DNA from: JBGSUZ01 sp963677505
Lineage (GTDB): Bacteria > Bacillota > Clostridia > Peptostreptococcales > Acidaminobacteraceae
NCBI GenBank assembly: GCA_963677505.2
Contig: CAXXWB010000004.1
Location: 62,001 to 126,000 of the forward strand
Length of the DNA: 64,000 bases
Direction: 5' to 3'
Positions 25,467 to 35,800 of this stretch are shown in pieces; position 1 is the stretch's first letter; each line of letters begins with the position of its first letter. The notes under the pieces are model-generated. The model was not told where the DNA came from, ran no database searches, and saw nothing but the letters and a program-made list of their open reading frames with translations. The position numbers and the translations under genes were made by a program.

Positions 25467-26738
25467 TTACTTTCTAGGCGGTGTACCTTCCTCATTTGCT
25501 ACAACCACATCCATTTGAATCAATGCATCTTTTAGCAGTGCCGACACACCCACTGTTCTTCTTGCTGGAATACCTTCTGGGAAAAAGGTGGTATAGGCTT
25601 CATCTACTAAAGATATGTCATCAATATTTTTTAGGTAAATATTGACTTTGACCACATCTTCCATTTTATGCTCAATGCTTTCTACGATTGCCTTAATGTT
25701 TCTTAAGCACTGTACAGCCTGCTCTTTTACGCCAACTGCAACCACTTCGCCTGTTTTTGGATCTACTGGCAACTGTGCTGAAAGGTGGTTATAGTGTGAA
25801 AAAGCTACTGTTTGTGTTGAAAGAGGGCATTTAGGTGCATTTTCAGTATTGTTTGCTTCTATGATAAGCCCATGGCGGTCTTCTACAAGCTGGGGCGGTG
25901 TGCCGTCTCCGTGAGATATAACAGCTTCAATTTGTACCATTGCATCCATAGGAAGTGCTTCCGCTGAAATTACTGTTCTTGCTGGCACGTAGGCTACAGC
26001 TCTGGCTATAGAAGAGTCTGGGAAAAATGTTGAATAGACTTCGTTTACTGCTTCAAGGTCTGATAGATTTTTAAGGAAGATATTCGTCTTTACAATGTCA
26101 TCAAAAGGCACGTCAATGCTCTCTAAAATAGCCTTGATATTTTTTAAGCACTGCTCTGTTTGCGCTTTGACGCCACCTTCAACCACTCTTCCCGATTTAG
26201 GGTCAATTGGTAACTGGGCAGAAAGATTGTTGTAATGTGAAAACGCTACAGTTTGAGTAGAGAGAACACTTGTAGGTGCATTGTATGTATTATTCGTGAG
26301 CTTAATTAAATCCCCTGATTGAGGTGCGTTTGGAATTGTCCCCTCTCCATTTGAAATGAGTGCTTCAACTTGTACCAAGGCGTTCATTGGTAAAGCTGCA
26401 ACGGCAACCGTTGTTCTTGTAGGCACATAAGTCGGGAAGAAGGTTTTATAGACTTCGTCTACAGCATCCATATCTTTAATGTTTTTAAGAAATACGGTGA
26501 TCCTAACCACATCGCTCATGACATGGTCAATGCTCTGTGCAATATTTTTAATGTTTTCAAAACACTGCTTCGCCTGCTCTCTGACACCACCCACTACCAG
26601 TTCTCCTGATTTAGGATCAATTGGTAACTGTGCCGAAAAGTTATTGTAATGAGAAAACGCTACGGTTTGAGAATATGGTCCAATACTTTTTGGTGCCTTT
26701 TCCGTATTTCTTCCTAAAACTGCGTTATAGCCGCTCAT
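25467..26738 (-). CDS. Three fused RidA/YjgF-type domains
   Basis: This 423-residue protein is three Rid domains in tandem (about 5-132, 146-282, 291-421); an ordinary RidA has about 128 residues and works as a homotrimer. Each copy has QTVAFSHYN, SAQLP, the QC.(K/N)NIKxI helix and the VPxR or IPARR region carrying the Arg needed for imine hydrolysis. Only copy 1 keeps GPYSQ with the active-site Tyr; copies 2 and 3 have STQ. Copies 1 and 2 keep Glu in VQVEA/VQIEA, while copy 3 has Asp (IQMDV). AAAAGGAG precedes the ATG. It is monocistronic between terminators. It could detoxify reactive enamines, or be a covalent trimer with one fully catalytic site. Confidence 0.9.
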   Translation of the reverse strand: MSGYNAVLGRNTEKAPKSIGPYSQTVAFSHYNNFSAQLPIDPKSGELVVGGVREQAKQCFENIKNIAQSIDHVMSDVVRITVFLKNIKDMDAVDEVYKTFFPTYVPTRTTVAVAALPMNALVQVEALISNGEGTIPNAPQSGDLIKLTNNTYNAPTSVLSTQTVAFSHYNNLSAQLPIDPKSGRVVEGGVKAQTEQCLKNIKAILESIDVPFDDIVKTNIFLKNLSDLEAVNEVYSTFFPDSSIARAVAYVPARTVISAEALPMDAMVQIEAVISHGDGTPPQLVEDRHGLIIEANNTENAPKCPLSTQTVAFSHYNHLSAQLPVDPKTGEVVAVGVKEQAVQCLRNIKAIVESIEHKMEDVVKVNIYLKNIDDISLVDEAYTTFFPEGIPARRTVGVSALLKDALIQMDVVVANEEGTPPRK

Positions 26739-27098
26739 ACTTCAATCTCCTTTTTATTATCTGAATTATCAAAAAAATCAAACATAAGCTCACAATATTC
26801 TATCTCTCCAATAAAGTCAACACCTGCTAAGTCAAGGGTTAAGACCTATAATTCTGCATAATTATAGGTAGAAAAAGTATTATTCTGTATAGGTTGACTT
26901 AAATCTTGATAAATCCGAATAAACTTACATTAATCGACAATTTTTGGTTAAAAATATTTTAAATATTTTGAAAAAACTTTTACAATAGAACAACGAATTT
27001 TGAAATGGAAGAGTGCTCAAGATTTAAAAACGTTCTTAAAGGCTTTAATAGATTCTTATGCTCCCACAATTTTATCCTTTTTAATCCATATAACAGTA
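26739..27098. other. Gene-free stretch with the triple-Rid promoter region
   Basis: These 360 AT-rich bases hold no supported gene. The notable element is a 10-bp perfect inverted repeat, acctataatt (26844-26853) and aattataggt (26860-26869), about 110 bp upstream of the Rid ATG; it may be an operator. A partially similar tataggttgactt follows about 20 bp later. Confidence 0.5.
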
Positions 27099-27136
27099 AA
27101 AGCCACCCCGTGTCATTCAAAATACGGGGTGGCTTT
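27099..27136 (-). terminator. Terminator at the end of the eight-gene operon
   Basis: A perfect 13-bp stem (aaagccaccccgt / acggggtggcttt, 12-nt loop) lies 12 bp downstream of the metallo-hydrolase stop. T-rich flanks are present on both strands. Confidence 0.85.
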
Positions 27137-27147
27137 CTTTTAATCTC

Positions 27148-28611
27148 TTACCTTACATCGTAGTAAGTCGCCCATAACGCGCCACTTGCTGCAAGATCTG
27201 TTCTCAATCCTTTTGTCCAGCCTCTCCATGTATGGAGCCCTACAACTTCAGGATTGGGGTGTCCATGGGTTACGCCATTGGCTGAATAAATGACATATTT
27301 ATATTTGTCATTTGCAAGTGGTGTAGGGATGTAATACCGATTGACTGCAGTACTCTGACTACAAGGGGGCAAAGAGTAGTCCCCGCCGTGGTGGCAGGCT
27401 TGTAAAAAAGCACAATCATTCTTTCTCTCATCTGGTATGCCAGAATAGGTGCAATCACCTACTAATAGAATTTCCTCATCCTCTTTAGCTTCTAAGTCGA
27501 TTAACTTTACTTTGGCATATATGCCATGATGGTGAGGATGTTTTCCTGAATCTTCTGCAGCATCAAATGCATCAATTTTTCCATAAAGGAGATTTGGGTT
27601 GTTATTGATGCGTTTTATTGTATTGTCGGCAGGAAATACATTATTTAAAGTAACCATTGTCCCACCATTTTGCTGTAAATTATTAGCTACAATGTTTGCT
27701 ACTGGTGCACTTGTTTCAGGTACGTACCAAGTAGAATGTGCCCAAAACGGATTGAAATTAACGTCCCCATCGATTTGACTGACTAAACTGATATGATCGC
27801 TATGCCAGTGGGAAATAAAAACAATCTTTTCTGGTTCTTTGATGAGGTCTTGCATAATGATGGCTAAATTGGCAATGGCTTTATTGGAATTTCCCTGCAC
27901 ATAGGCATTCCCACTTGAAGCACCACTTCTATAGCCCAAATCGAAGTAGATTTCTGTCCTATTCGCTAGCCACACCCCTAAGCCGGAGTAGTATTTTGAA
28001 GAGTGGATGCCTGCACATAAGGCTGCGCCAACATAATAGAAGTTCACACCATAAAATTTGGTATTATTCTTAATCGCCTGTACAAACTCACCGTTGATGT
28101 CTTTCTTCCTTTTTTCCGAATTGCCTTCCAGTGATTTGACCCTCAGTAAGGCATTAAGGGTGTCTTGATCGGGCTGTTGGGTATTGTAAATATTACAGGT
28201 ACCTGCTTTTACAATTTCATCGGACATAAAGGGAACCACTTGGTACCCAAATCTGCCCTCATCTTCAATGAGGTACCATTTCGTAAGGACAATCTGCTCA
28301 GCTTCGGCAGGGGCATTGAACCAAATCGTAAAGTAAAATACAGTTGTTGAATTTCCAAAATATGCCAACTTCTTGTGATAGAACGCTTCATTGTCTGGAC
28401 CATATTCCAAATAATGTTCTAGAAGATCCACGAAAGTTTTGTCCTGATATTTTTGAGCCAATGCTCTGTCACGCTTTAAAAAAGCTGCGATTTTTTGAGA
28501 TTGAATCACTTCAAACTCAACGCCACTTCGCATCTTTCCCTTTTCCTCATAGACTACTCGAGATGCGTATCCATAGCAAACACCTTCTGATTCCTTCATA
28601 AAATCAGCCAT
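27148..28611 (-). CDS. Metallo-beta-lactamase-fold hydrolase with a long N-terminal extension (operon gene 8)
   Basis: The protein has about 488 residues from the ATG at 28611, behind GAGGTGAGACGT; an ATG at 28629 is also possible, and a 12-base repeat (gtgagacgtatg) precedes both. Around residue 270 it has SHWHSDH, the HxHxDH metal motif. Later it has LLVGDC, where the metal-bridging Asp is expected, and CHHGG, the last ligand His. The order resembles ComEC/ribonuclease-type hydrolases. The first 200 residues have no family I recognise. There is no signal peptide. It is the last gene of the operon, so it may process a product of the preceding proteins. The substrate is unknown. Confidence 0.8.
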   Translation of the reverse strand: MADFMKESEGVCYGYASRVVYEEKGKMRSGVEFEVIQSQKIAAFLKRDRALAQKYQDKTFVDLLEHYLEYGPDNEAFYHKKLAYFGNSTTVFYFTIWFNAPAEAEQIVLTKWYLIEDEGRFGYQVVPFMSDEIVKAGTCNIYNTQQPDQDTLNALLRVKSLEGNSEKRKKDINGEFVQAIKNNTKFYGVNFYYVGAALCAGIHSSKYYSGLGVWLANRTEIYFDLGYRSGASSGNAYVQGNSNKAIANLAIIMQDLIKEPEKIVFISHWHSDHISLVSQIDGDVNFNPFWAHSTWYVPETSAPVANIVANNLQQNGGTMVTLNNVFPADNTIKRINNNPNLLYGKIDAFDAAEDSGKHPHHHGIYAKVKLIDLEAKEDEEILLVGDCTYSGIPDERKNDCAFLQACHHGGDYSLPPCSQSTAVNRYYIPTPLANDKYKYVIYSANGVTHGHPNPEVVGLHTWRGWTKGLRTDLAASGALWATYYDVR

Positions 28612-28668
28612 ACGTCTCACCTCAGTCATACGTCTCACCCTTTCTGTGCTAAGGCAAAGTCCAGCAGT

Positions 28669-30360
28669 CTATAACACATTTAAATGATCTAGCAATTGGT
28701 CAAACTCAGCTTTTAACTGTAATGTCTCATCACTTAGTAACTTTTCTGCCATTACAGTCTCAAGATTGTCATTTTGTTTTGCTAAATTACCAGCCAGTAT
28801 GCCATTGGCGACAACCCAGCTACTCCCACCTTCCGTTTCAATGTTATAAACGGTGTCGTTATATGGTTTTAAGTAATTGAACTCAACCTCGTCTTCACTG
28901 CCATCTTCACAAATGAGAAGCATATTAGGTGTAATATCTCTCGCACGAAGGGCTCCTGCTTTTGTTGCTATAGGATGGTCCTTAGTTACTTCAAGGCGTT
29001 TGCCACCTTTGGTCATCATGCAACATATGTTTTCTTCTTGACCAGATACAGTGCCTGTAACGACTAATACCCTTCCGTCTTCACCCATTATTTTGTCGCC
29101 TTTTAGAATTTCACTAACACATTTTTCAGTTCTATCCGCCATAAGAATTTTAGTGTCTTTTCCAAAACATCCCCAACGCATAAAGATGAGAGGCAGGTAC
29201 GCATTTGTATCGTCTTTTGAATCGTAATAGGTTTGACCTTCGTCTAAGGTTGCAGTTGAATAAACAGCTACCGCTTGATCAAGGGTAGCCTCAGTTCCTT
29301 TAATTTTTGTTGTGATGAAAAATGAAAACTCAAAGCCAACGTTTCCTTCGTGTAAATGACCTGCATATGCACTAATATCTAAAATAGCCTTCCAATCTTC
29401 TTTAAGTTGGAACTCGACTACTTGGGGATTTGTACTTGAAATTTTGAAGCAAGAAGCGATTTCTTTTTGCGTATAGTTATAAGTACAAACGCCTTTTCCT
29501 GTATACTTTAGAGATGGAAGTGTCTTAGATAATTCTGCGTTATACCCAATAGGAATAAGATCATCGTTAAATGTAATTTTACCCTTCACTGGAAATAGTG
29601 TTTTCACTGTGTCTGTACCAGGAATAAGGTTATTGTTAGGGTAGTCATAGTCTGCAGTTTCACCGCTGTCAGGCTTTCTGGCATACATCATTAAAATTGG
29701 GTTGTTACCCACTTTAGACCGAGGATCGTCTATATTCATAAAGACGATATTAGAAGACGAACCATTTAAAACGTATTCCTTACTTTCAGCTTTTAAACTC
29801 GCCATAGTATTGTCAAGTTGAACAGCGGTGCATTCAATATAATTTTTTAGAACTTGACTCCCATATTGGTTCAAATCTCTGCTGTCACGTTGTTGAACGG
29901 CATTATAGCTATTCGTACCATTTATTCTCTGACCAAAAGTATGTATCATGTTACCATCTGTTTCATTTTTCATGTATCCGCTAACAAAAGCTCGTACCCA
30001 GTCTTCATTTCCCTGAACAGAATTTGTCGCGGTTATCAAACCTTCAACTTCGCGGTTTTCAAATTTTGAATCCCCCAGCTTTCCATCCTTTAAATTCTTA
30101 ACAAATGGTTTTAAAGTTACAGGCGTAGCAAATGCCCCATTTTGAAGCCCTACAACAGCTCCATCCAGCTCGCCATTTGCTTTTAAAAGTTTAACTTCTT
30201 TATGTTTAGCAACGGTGTTTAAAAAAGCCTCGTAAACTTTAGGAAACTTCTCCTTCAACAACGCCTCTCCACCAAGATGTTCTAAAACTTCTTTTGCATC
30301 TTCAGGATTTGAAAAATCTCTTTCACAGGACATATTTCCAAGATTTTTTTGATTATTCAT
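28669..30360 (-). CDS. Hint-domain (intein-like) protein (operon gene 7)
   Basis: The protein has 563 residues. The first 390 or so are strand-rich and unrecognised. Residues about 398-525 form a Hint domain: it begins with Cys398 (WGCFGKDTKILMAD), has an internal VTKDHP matching the block-B TxxH region, and ends VYNIETEGGSSWVVANGILAGN (shown here in parts: VYNIETEGG, then VVANGILAGN). The usual penultimate His before the terminal Asn is Gly here. A 38-residue helical tail follows. Hint domains cleave or splice their host protein, so self-processing near 398 and 525 is plausible. GGAGAAAAATATC precedes the ATG, which overlaps the collagen-like gene by 8 bp. Confidence 0.75.
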   Translation of the reverse strand: MNNQKNLGNMSCERDFSNPEDAKEVLEHLGGEALLKEKFPKVYEAFLNTVAKHKEVKLLKANGELDGAVVGLQNGAFATPVTLKPFVKNLKDGKLGDSKFENREVEGLITATNSVQGNEDWVRAFVSGYMKNETDGNMIHTFGQRINGTNSYNAVQQRDSRDLNQYGSQVLKNYIECTAVQLDNTMASLKAESKEYVLNGSSSNIVFMNIDDPRSKVGNNPILMMYARKPDSGETADYDYPNNNLIPGTDTVKTLFPVKGKITFNDDLIPIGYNAELSKTLPSLKYTGKGVCTYNYTQKEIASCFKISSTNPQVVEFQLKEDWKAILDISAYAGHLHEGNVGFEFSFFITTKIKGTEATLDQAVAVYSTATLDEGQTYYDSKDDTNAYLPLIFMRWGCFGKDTKILMADRTEKCVSEILKGDKIMGEDGRVLVVTGTVSGQEENICCMMTKGGKRLEVTKDHPIATKAGALRARDITPNMLLICEDGSEDEVEFNYLKPYNDTVYNIETEGGSSWVVANGILAGNLAKQNDNLETVMAEKLLSDETLQLKAEFDQLLDHLNVL

Positions 30361-31024
30361 GATATTTTTCTCCTTTTTTTTCGACAGTTAGTTTTCCAGC
30401 TTCTCCAGTTGCACCATTTTGTCCCTTGGCGCCATCTTTGCCGTTGCTGCCAATTATTTTCCCAGCGCCACCTTTTCCCCCGCATCCTGGTATGCCAGCT
30501 TCGCCTCCTGCTGAACACAATTCTGCCCCAGTGATCTGACTATCATTTTGCGTTTCGTATATAATGGTCAATGCGCCACCACTTCCAGCGTTGCCACCAG
30601 ATGTGCCATCTTGTCCATCGCCACCGCTTCCACCTGCTGCGCCAGGAGCACCGTTGCCGCCACTTCCGCCGTCGCCACCAAGTCCCCCATGACCGCCTTC
30701 ACCGCCGCCATAGACCTGAACATTCAGATTGCTTTCCAAATTTTTAATGGCAATATGAGCAACAGCACCTGACTTACCATCTTCTCCATTTTGACCCTGT
30801 TTTCCTGCTTCGCCATCTACGCCTTTGACAATAATATCTACTGATTCTGGGACTTCCTTTGTTTTTTTGAGTTCATCAATGCTAAAGGTGCAATCCGAAT
30901 AGATTAATATATAACCGCCCTTATCCAATGTTACTGATCCAAATTCTTTGACGTAGTGACTATCATTAATCACTAAAGGACTCATTTTAGTAACTACCAC
31001 GTTAGGTTTTCTAAGGTCATTCAT
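30353..31024 (-). CDS. Collagen-like Gly-rich protein (operon gene 6)
   Basis: The protein has 223 residues. A non-collagenous N-terminal part of about 70 residues contains a DKGGYILIYSDCTFSI strand region. It is followed by Gly-rich stretches: GVDGEAGKQGQNGEDGKSG, a central GGEGGHGGLGGDGGSGG block and GNGAPGAAGGSGG, and near the end NGKDGAKGQNGATGEAG. Regular Gly-x-y triplets occur at both ends; the middle is more GG-x. It could form a short fibre or a glycine-rich helical bundle. There is no signal peptide or anchor. The only ribosome site (GGGAGG) is 31 nt from the ATG, with a hairpin between them. Confidence 0.75.
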   Translation of the reverse strand: MNDLRKPNVVVTKMSPLVINDSHYVKEFGSVTLDKGGYILIYSDCTFSIDELKKTKEVPESVDIIVKGVDGEAGKQGQNGEDGKSGAVAHIAIKNLESNLNVQVYGGGEGGHGGLGGDGGSGGNGAPGAAGGSGGDGQDGTSGGNAGSGGALTIIYETQNDSQITGAELCSAGGEAGIPGCGGKGGAGKIIGSNGKDGAKGQNGATGEAGKLTVEKKGEKYHE

Positions 31025-31033
31025 TTTCTTACA

Positions 31034-31057
31034 GGATGTATTTTTTTAACTACATCC
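31034..31057 (-). promoter_or_regulatory. Hairpin between ribosome site and start of the collagen-like gene
   Basis: On the minus strand GGATGTA and TACATCC pair (7 bp, 10-nt loop). The purine-rich GGGAGGAAGG lies immediately before the hairpin, and TGTAAGAAA-ATG follows it. Folding would bring the ribosome site to normal distance from the start. Confidence 0.4.
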
Positions 31058-31084
31058 CTTCCTCCCTTCCTCTTCACATATACG

Positions 31085-32878
31085 TTAAAATTCACAACAC
31101 CACAAAACACCGTCTTTGGTTATAAGAAAAGGTGTGTTATTCATATTGCCTGTCCAAGGGCAACTCTGTGCATCTAATGGTGGATGATAGGGGGAAACTG
31201 CTCTAAAATCGCTTAAATTGATCATCCAATCCTTAGTGAGTAAATACATGATGCCTTTTGTCCCAATCATAGTGAACCACCCCTCTACACTCTGATCCGT
31301 ACTTCCAATTTTACTCCAATACCGCTCGTTGTATGCCATCAGACTGACGTGTATTCTGTTATTCCCTTTTTCATGTGCAGCGGTATAGATGGTTTCTCTT
31401 AATGCGCCTATACTATAAGTATCCATATCTAGGTTCTTGTAGTAAAATGGCGTTCCCCAGTAACTGTCTTTTATTTTTCCTGGGGTATAGAAGAGCAGTA
31501 AGGGCTTCTTTAAAACGCCATAATAAGGGCTGCCATTGACATTGATTAAATGTCCACCTACATTATCTGTCGATGAAATTACATCGGTGATTGACCATTT
31601 ATCTAAGACAAAATCATAGGTAGCAACTTGGACAAAACTATCCTTATTCGTCGTGACACCCATTACTAAAAACGTATCCCCTGCCACCGTTGTACTGTAG
31701 GCATTTAGTGTCATGTCTGTGCCTAGAACCAACTCAGATTTTTTTTCCCAGTTCATTAAAGCTACACTTTTGTAAAGAATTTTATCGCTGAATAAGTAAT
31801 AGGCATCTTTGTAAGCCCAGATTTTGCAATCTGTGTTTAACTTGTCTTTACCGAAATCCACGCCCCTAACTTGGCCGTTATTTTTCCAAGGGGTGGTCTC
31901 AAAATAAACAGTATCAAAGGCTACATCAGGGGTGAAATCGTCGTATCCATTGGCAGCAGCTGTATAGGTGTTCGACTGAGGTTTAATGTCGATTTTCCCT
32001 GAAGCTGGTACTTGCCCAGGGGATGGGGTTATTTGAACCACCGCCGCTGAGGTGCTTTCCCAAAACAAGGTCACAAAGTCACCTTTATGATAGTACTGCC
32101 GATCAGACCAAATTTTAACTGTCGGTTTTTCACACCCAATTTTTAAGGTAGCGTTTTCTGTAATGCCCATATCATTTTCTGCCGAAAGTTTATACTCGGT
32201 GGGTTTATCAATTTGAACTTCTCTAGAGCCTTCTGTTTCCACTGGTCCAACCCCATCTATATAACATTTTTTAGCATTGAGGACTCGCCATGACAGTGTG
32301 GTTTTTTGACCAATGACAACACGATCAGAAGTCGCCTTAAAGTATTCAATTTTTATAGGATAGCGCTTATACAGGTTAACTGAGGTTATTTTAGTCTCTA
32401 CATCGGGAAAATTCATGTAGTATGACTCTAGTGTGCTCGTCCCCTCTTTTGCACTGGTGTAAAATTCATTGGAGCGAAAGGTCACATGGTATTCTTCAGG
32501 AAACTTAAAGTCCCCAGGTGGTTTAATCACAAAGCAACTATTGGTACTGGACCAGTCCATGGTCCATCCTGTTCCATCTGTATTGGTGAACGTCATATTT
32601 GCCGCCTGTTCTAAGGTACATAAATCATTGATCCCCTCACCTAGGCTGGCTTTAATATAAATGACTGAGGCAGCATTACCAAGCTCAGCAGATATGCCTT
32701 GACTCAGTTCTTCTTTTAGGGTCCCTTGGCTGTGCTTTTCCTTCAAATATTGATTGGCATATTTTAGAGGCACTTTCCTATAGGTGATGCTGAATTCATT
32801 TCTGCTTGATTTTTCATCAATATAGACCACACAGGGTGGTGCAATGCTACAGTTTATGATGTAACTTGTCGAACTCAT
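31085..32878 (-). CDS. Unrecognised protein with tandem Ig-like domains (operon gene 5)
   Basis: The protein has 597 residues. The first 180 have no family I know. Residues about 185-330 look like two bacterial Ig-like domains, each with a V-I/T-G-x-x-x-x-L-x-W core (IGQKTTLSWRVLNAKKCYI; KGDFVTLFWESTSAAVVQI) and a closing TEYKLSAEN-like strand. The C-terminal 260 residues are rich in aromatic strand repeats (FYYKNLDMDTYSIGAL, GIMYLLTKDW) and may be a beta-propeller. There is no signal peptide. Its ATG overlaps the stop of the preceding gene (ATGA), so synthesis is coupled. GGGAGG precedes it. Confidence 0.7.
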   Translation of the reverse strand: MSSTSYIINCSIAPPCVVYIDEKSSRNEFSITYRKVPLKYANQYLKEKHSQGTLKEELSQGISAELGNAASVIYIKASLGEGINDLCTLEQAANMTFTNTDGTGWTMDWSSTNSCFVIKPPGDFKFPEEYHVTFRSNEFYTSAKEGTSTLESYYMNFPDVETKITSVNLYKRYPIKIEYFKATSDRVVIGQKTTLSWRVLNAKKCYIDGVGPVETEGSREVQIDKPTEYKLSAENDMGITENATLKIGCEKPTVKIWSDRQYYHKGDFVTLFWESTSAAVVQITPSPGQVPASGKIDIKPQSNTYTAAANGYDDFTPDVAFDTVYFETTPWKNNGQVRGVDFGKDKLNTDCKIWAYKDAYYLFSDKILYKSVALMNWEKKSELVLGTDMTLNAYSTTVAGDTFLVMGVTTNKDSFVQVATYDFVLDKWSITDVISSTDNVGGHLINVNGSPYYGVLKKPLLLFYTPGKIKDSYWGTPFYYKNLDMDTYSIGALRETIYTAAHEKGNNRIHVSLMAYNERYWSKIGSTDQSVEGWFTMIGTKGIMYLLTKDWMINLSDFRAVSPYHPPLDAQSCPWTGNMNNTPFLITKDGVLWCCEF

Positions 32879-35800
32879 TTTTTAACCTCCCTTCGTTTGA
32901 GTAACCCTTCATAAAGAACGGGATTGGTGTTATCAAACTCATTTTTAGGCTCTAAAACTGATCCTGAGTTGACATATGCATCCCCTTGAGTCCAATACCA
33001 GCTCCACTCTACGGAATCTTTGCTAAAGAGCGGCAATTTTATTTTTTCTTTGTTGCTGACAATTGGATTCACTTCGAATGAAAAATCTAAATTGGCAAGG
33101 GTCACTTCCAAGTGTTCAGGCGGTACACTTTCTTTAAACCCAGGTATCATACCCGTTCTAAAATTCACATCCGCCGTGGCTTCCATCAGAAGTGTAAAAT
33201 TAGTCCACTGTTTGTCTGAGCCAGTTACACAAATTGGCGCATCGTAATTTAAATACTGTGTGGCTACGGGTAGCTTGTCTGTATTGTAAATACAATGCAT
33301 TTGGCGGTATTGATTATTCAAGTCCGTTGAGTCTGGGAAGAATCCAACTGCTCCATCTAGGGATCTTGAAAGGTCTCCAATGAAAACAGGCATTTTGACC
33401 TGTTCATAACCATAGGTAATGGCCTTGCCAAAATCATCTGATTTTTGAGAGCATTGTGGTGCTCCCTGTAATTCTAAAGCTACTCTGGCTCTTGAAAGCA
33501 CCAACGGCCGACTCCATCCTGCAAATAGATCTTGATCATTGTTGTAGGAACAACTTAAATCAATCCGATTCTCAATAAGGGCCATCAGACAATAAAAAGC
33601 AGGGTCTTTGTTGTCATTATAGCGAAGCAACTCTTTTAAAAAGCTTTTAATATGCTCGTTTTTAAAACGGACCGCGTCCAAATTTCTTGGCTCGCCTGGA
33701 GCGCTTACCCATCTGACTTCAGGGGTTTTCTCACGGTACACAAGATTCAGTCTTCCCTTAAACGTCCCATCCACATCATAGGCCCCTAGGGCATGATTGA
33801 TGTAGTCAGGATATAGAAAACCGCAAATTGGGGATGTCTCTGGGTCCAGACAGCTGACCACAGTAGGGTCTTGACAACTGATCCAATCAAAATTCAACTT
33901 GGCGCCTTGGGTGAAGCGTGGGGCTAATTGACCAAGGGACTCTTTGGCGTACAGTTCTTCTGAGAAAATAGTCTCCTTTAAAGTTGAGTTGACTTGTTGG
34001 CGAATGCCAAAGGTGTTCACAATATTTACTTTATCAACCTGCAAATAGCCTGCTCGAATTGGGAAGAAGCTGCTGTTTGGAACTACTGTATTTGGAAGTT
34101 GCCCCCCAAGTCCAGCCTTCACTTGTTCTGCTAATTCTTTATACTCATTTTCTTCCATAATTGGTATCTGTAATGTGTTTTCATAGGATAAAAGTTGTGT
34201 CCAAATATCGCTTAATTGTTGAGATAGGACTGCCAACTTCTTTGTTTTTTCTAAGGCTTTTTTCAAAGCTTCGTATAGTTTGGGGTCGTCTTTAAAGCGT
34301 TCAATATTTTTTTCCAGTACCTTTTCCAATAGGATCGTGGAATGGGGTGTCAAGATGGTGCGTCCTTCATAACTGTTGCCTTTGTTGAGGAGTTCTTTGG
34401 TGTACTCATAGTCCATATCATTGAATTTCCAACCTTCAAGAGAATTGTCTGGCGTCGTGGAGGTTCTCGTCGGTAACCAAGAAATTTTCCATTCTAAGAA
34501 CAGAGAGATCCACGGCTGTATCCACTGACTGCAAGCAATGGGCGAAGGCATAATGCCTTCAGGCTTTAACTCTTTTTCCTCTACTTTTTGGCTAATCCAC
34601 TGAACCAGTTTCGGACTTAAGCAGACCCCTTCGCAGAGTAAGGTATTATAAGGCTCTGACATTGGCTTAGGCATTTGGACGTAGGAAAGGATTTGCCCTT
34701 CATCCAGTTTAACTTTGGCACCTACCAAGGTATTGACGGCGCAAGTTCTACAAACTAAAGTGCCGTCTTTTGTGAACCTGCCATCTTCTCCAAAGGCATA
34801 CTGACGACTAATGCCTGGGCCGCCTAATAAAAGGGCTGGCGGTTTACCTTCGTAATAGGAATCATTCTTTACAGGTTCTAATATAATTTTATTTTCTAAA
34901 GTGCTAATCATCTCTAGCAACTGGTTCTTTTCTTTTTCTACTTGTGCCCTTGCCTGATCTATGCTTGCGATGATTGTTTTGATGTCACTTAGTAATGACT
35001 GAATTTGATTAAGAATTTCCTCCTCCGAGGGATTCGGTGTGATCCAAGGGGGTGGCGGATTATCCATTAAATCTACGTACCGCTGCCAAGCGCTAAATAA
35101 TGACTGTCTTTTAGAGTAAAGATCCCCCACTAGTTTGTCATGGTTAGATTGTACTTCATTTAGCAAGGTGAGCTGTTTACCTGTCCCCTTTTTAATGTCC
35201 CCAATCAATTTGAATACATTCTGGTGATCTGTTGTATCGGCGGCCCTAATTTGCCATAAAGTGCCGCTATCACTTGGGTTAAACTCTTCTGTATGAATTT
35301 TATCTTCTACTTCTGCAACCCCATCTACCCCATCCAAATAGTTTAAGAGGTCGTATTGGAGTAGGGTTAAAAAGCGTTCTAAGATATGGGTTTCTTCTTG
35401 ATTGTCAGGACCATAATCTTTATTCTTTTCTTTCTTAACGGTACTGATTTTGTCTGCGATCATTGCCGACAATGCCTCGACAGAGGTGTTTCCTACAGCC
35501 GCATTAACAACCCCTGTAGGCGTGTTAGATGGGTAGTCGTAGTTCGGTCCTCTCCAAGGCAGTGTGTGTACCATGCCCTGACAAATCGTGCCCTGAGGCT
35601 GACTGCCGCCGCCCTCAACTGACCACGCATTTCGAATCAGGAGCGCCTTATATTCATCTTCTGTTAAATGGTATAAAGGATCTTCCGTTTCATCGATATA
35701 GTAACCCATGACAGAGTAGGTTAAATCCCCTGTAGGGACATCTTCTAAAGGATCATAAAATCCTAAAACACTGCTGCAGTTAGGGTAATAGGCTGCAAAA

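Noticed and set aside
28669..30360. True splicing intein in the Hint protein
   Set aside because: The host sequence around it is not a known conserved enzyme, the penultimate His is Gly and the tail is only 38 residues. An intein-like processing domain fits better.
30353..31024. Spore-surface (BclA-type) collagen-like protein
   Set aside because: It lacks the N-terminal exosporium leader and C-terminal TNF-like domain, and its operon context is not sporulation related.
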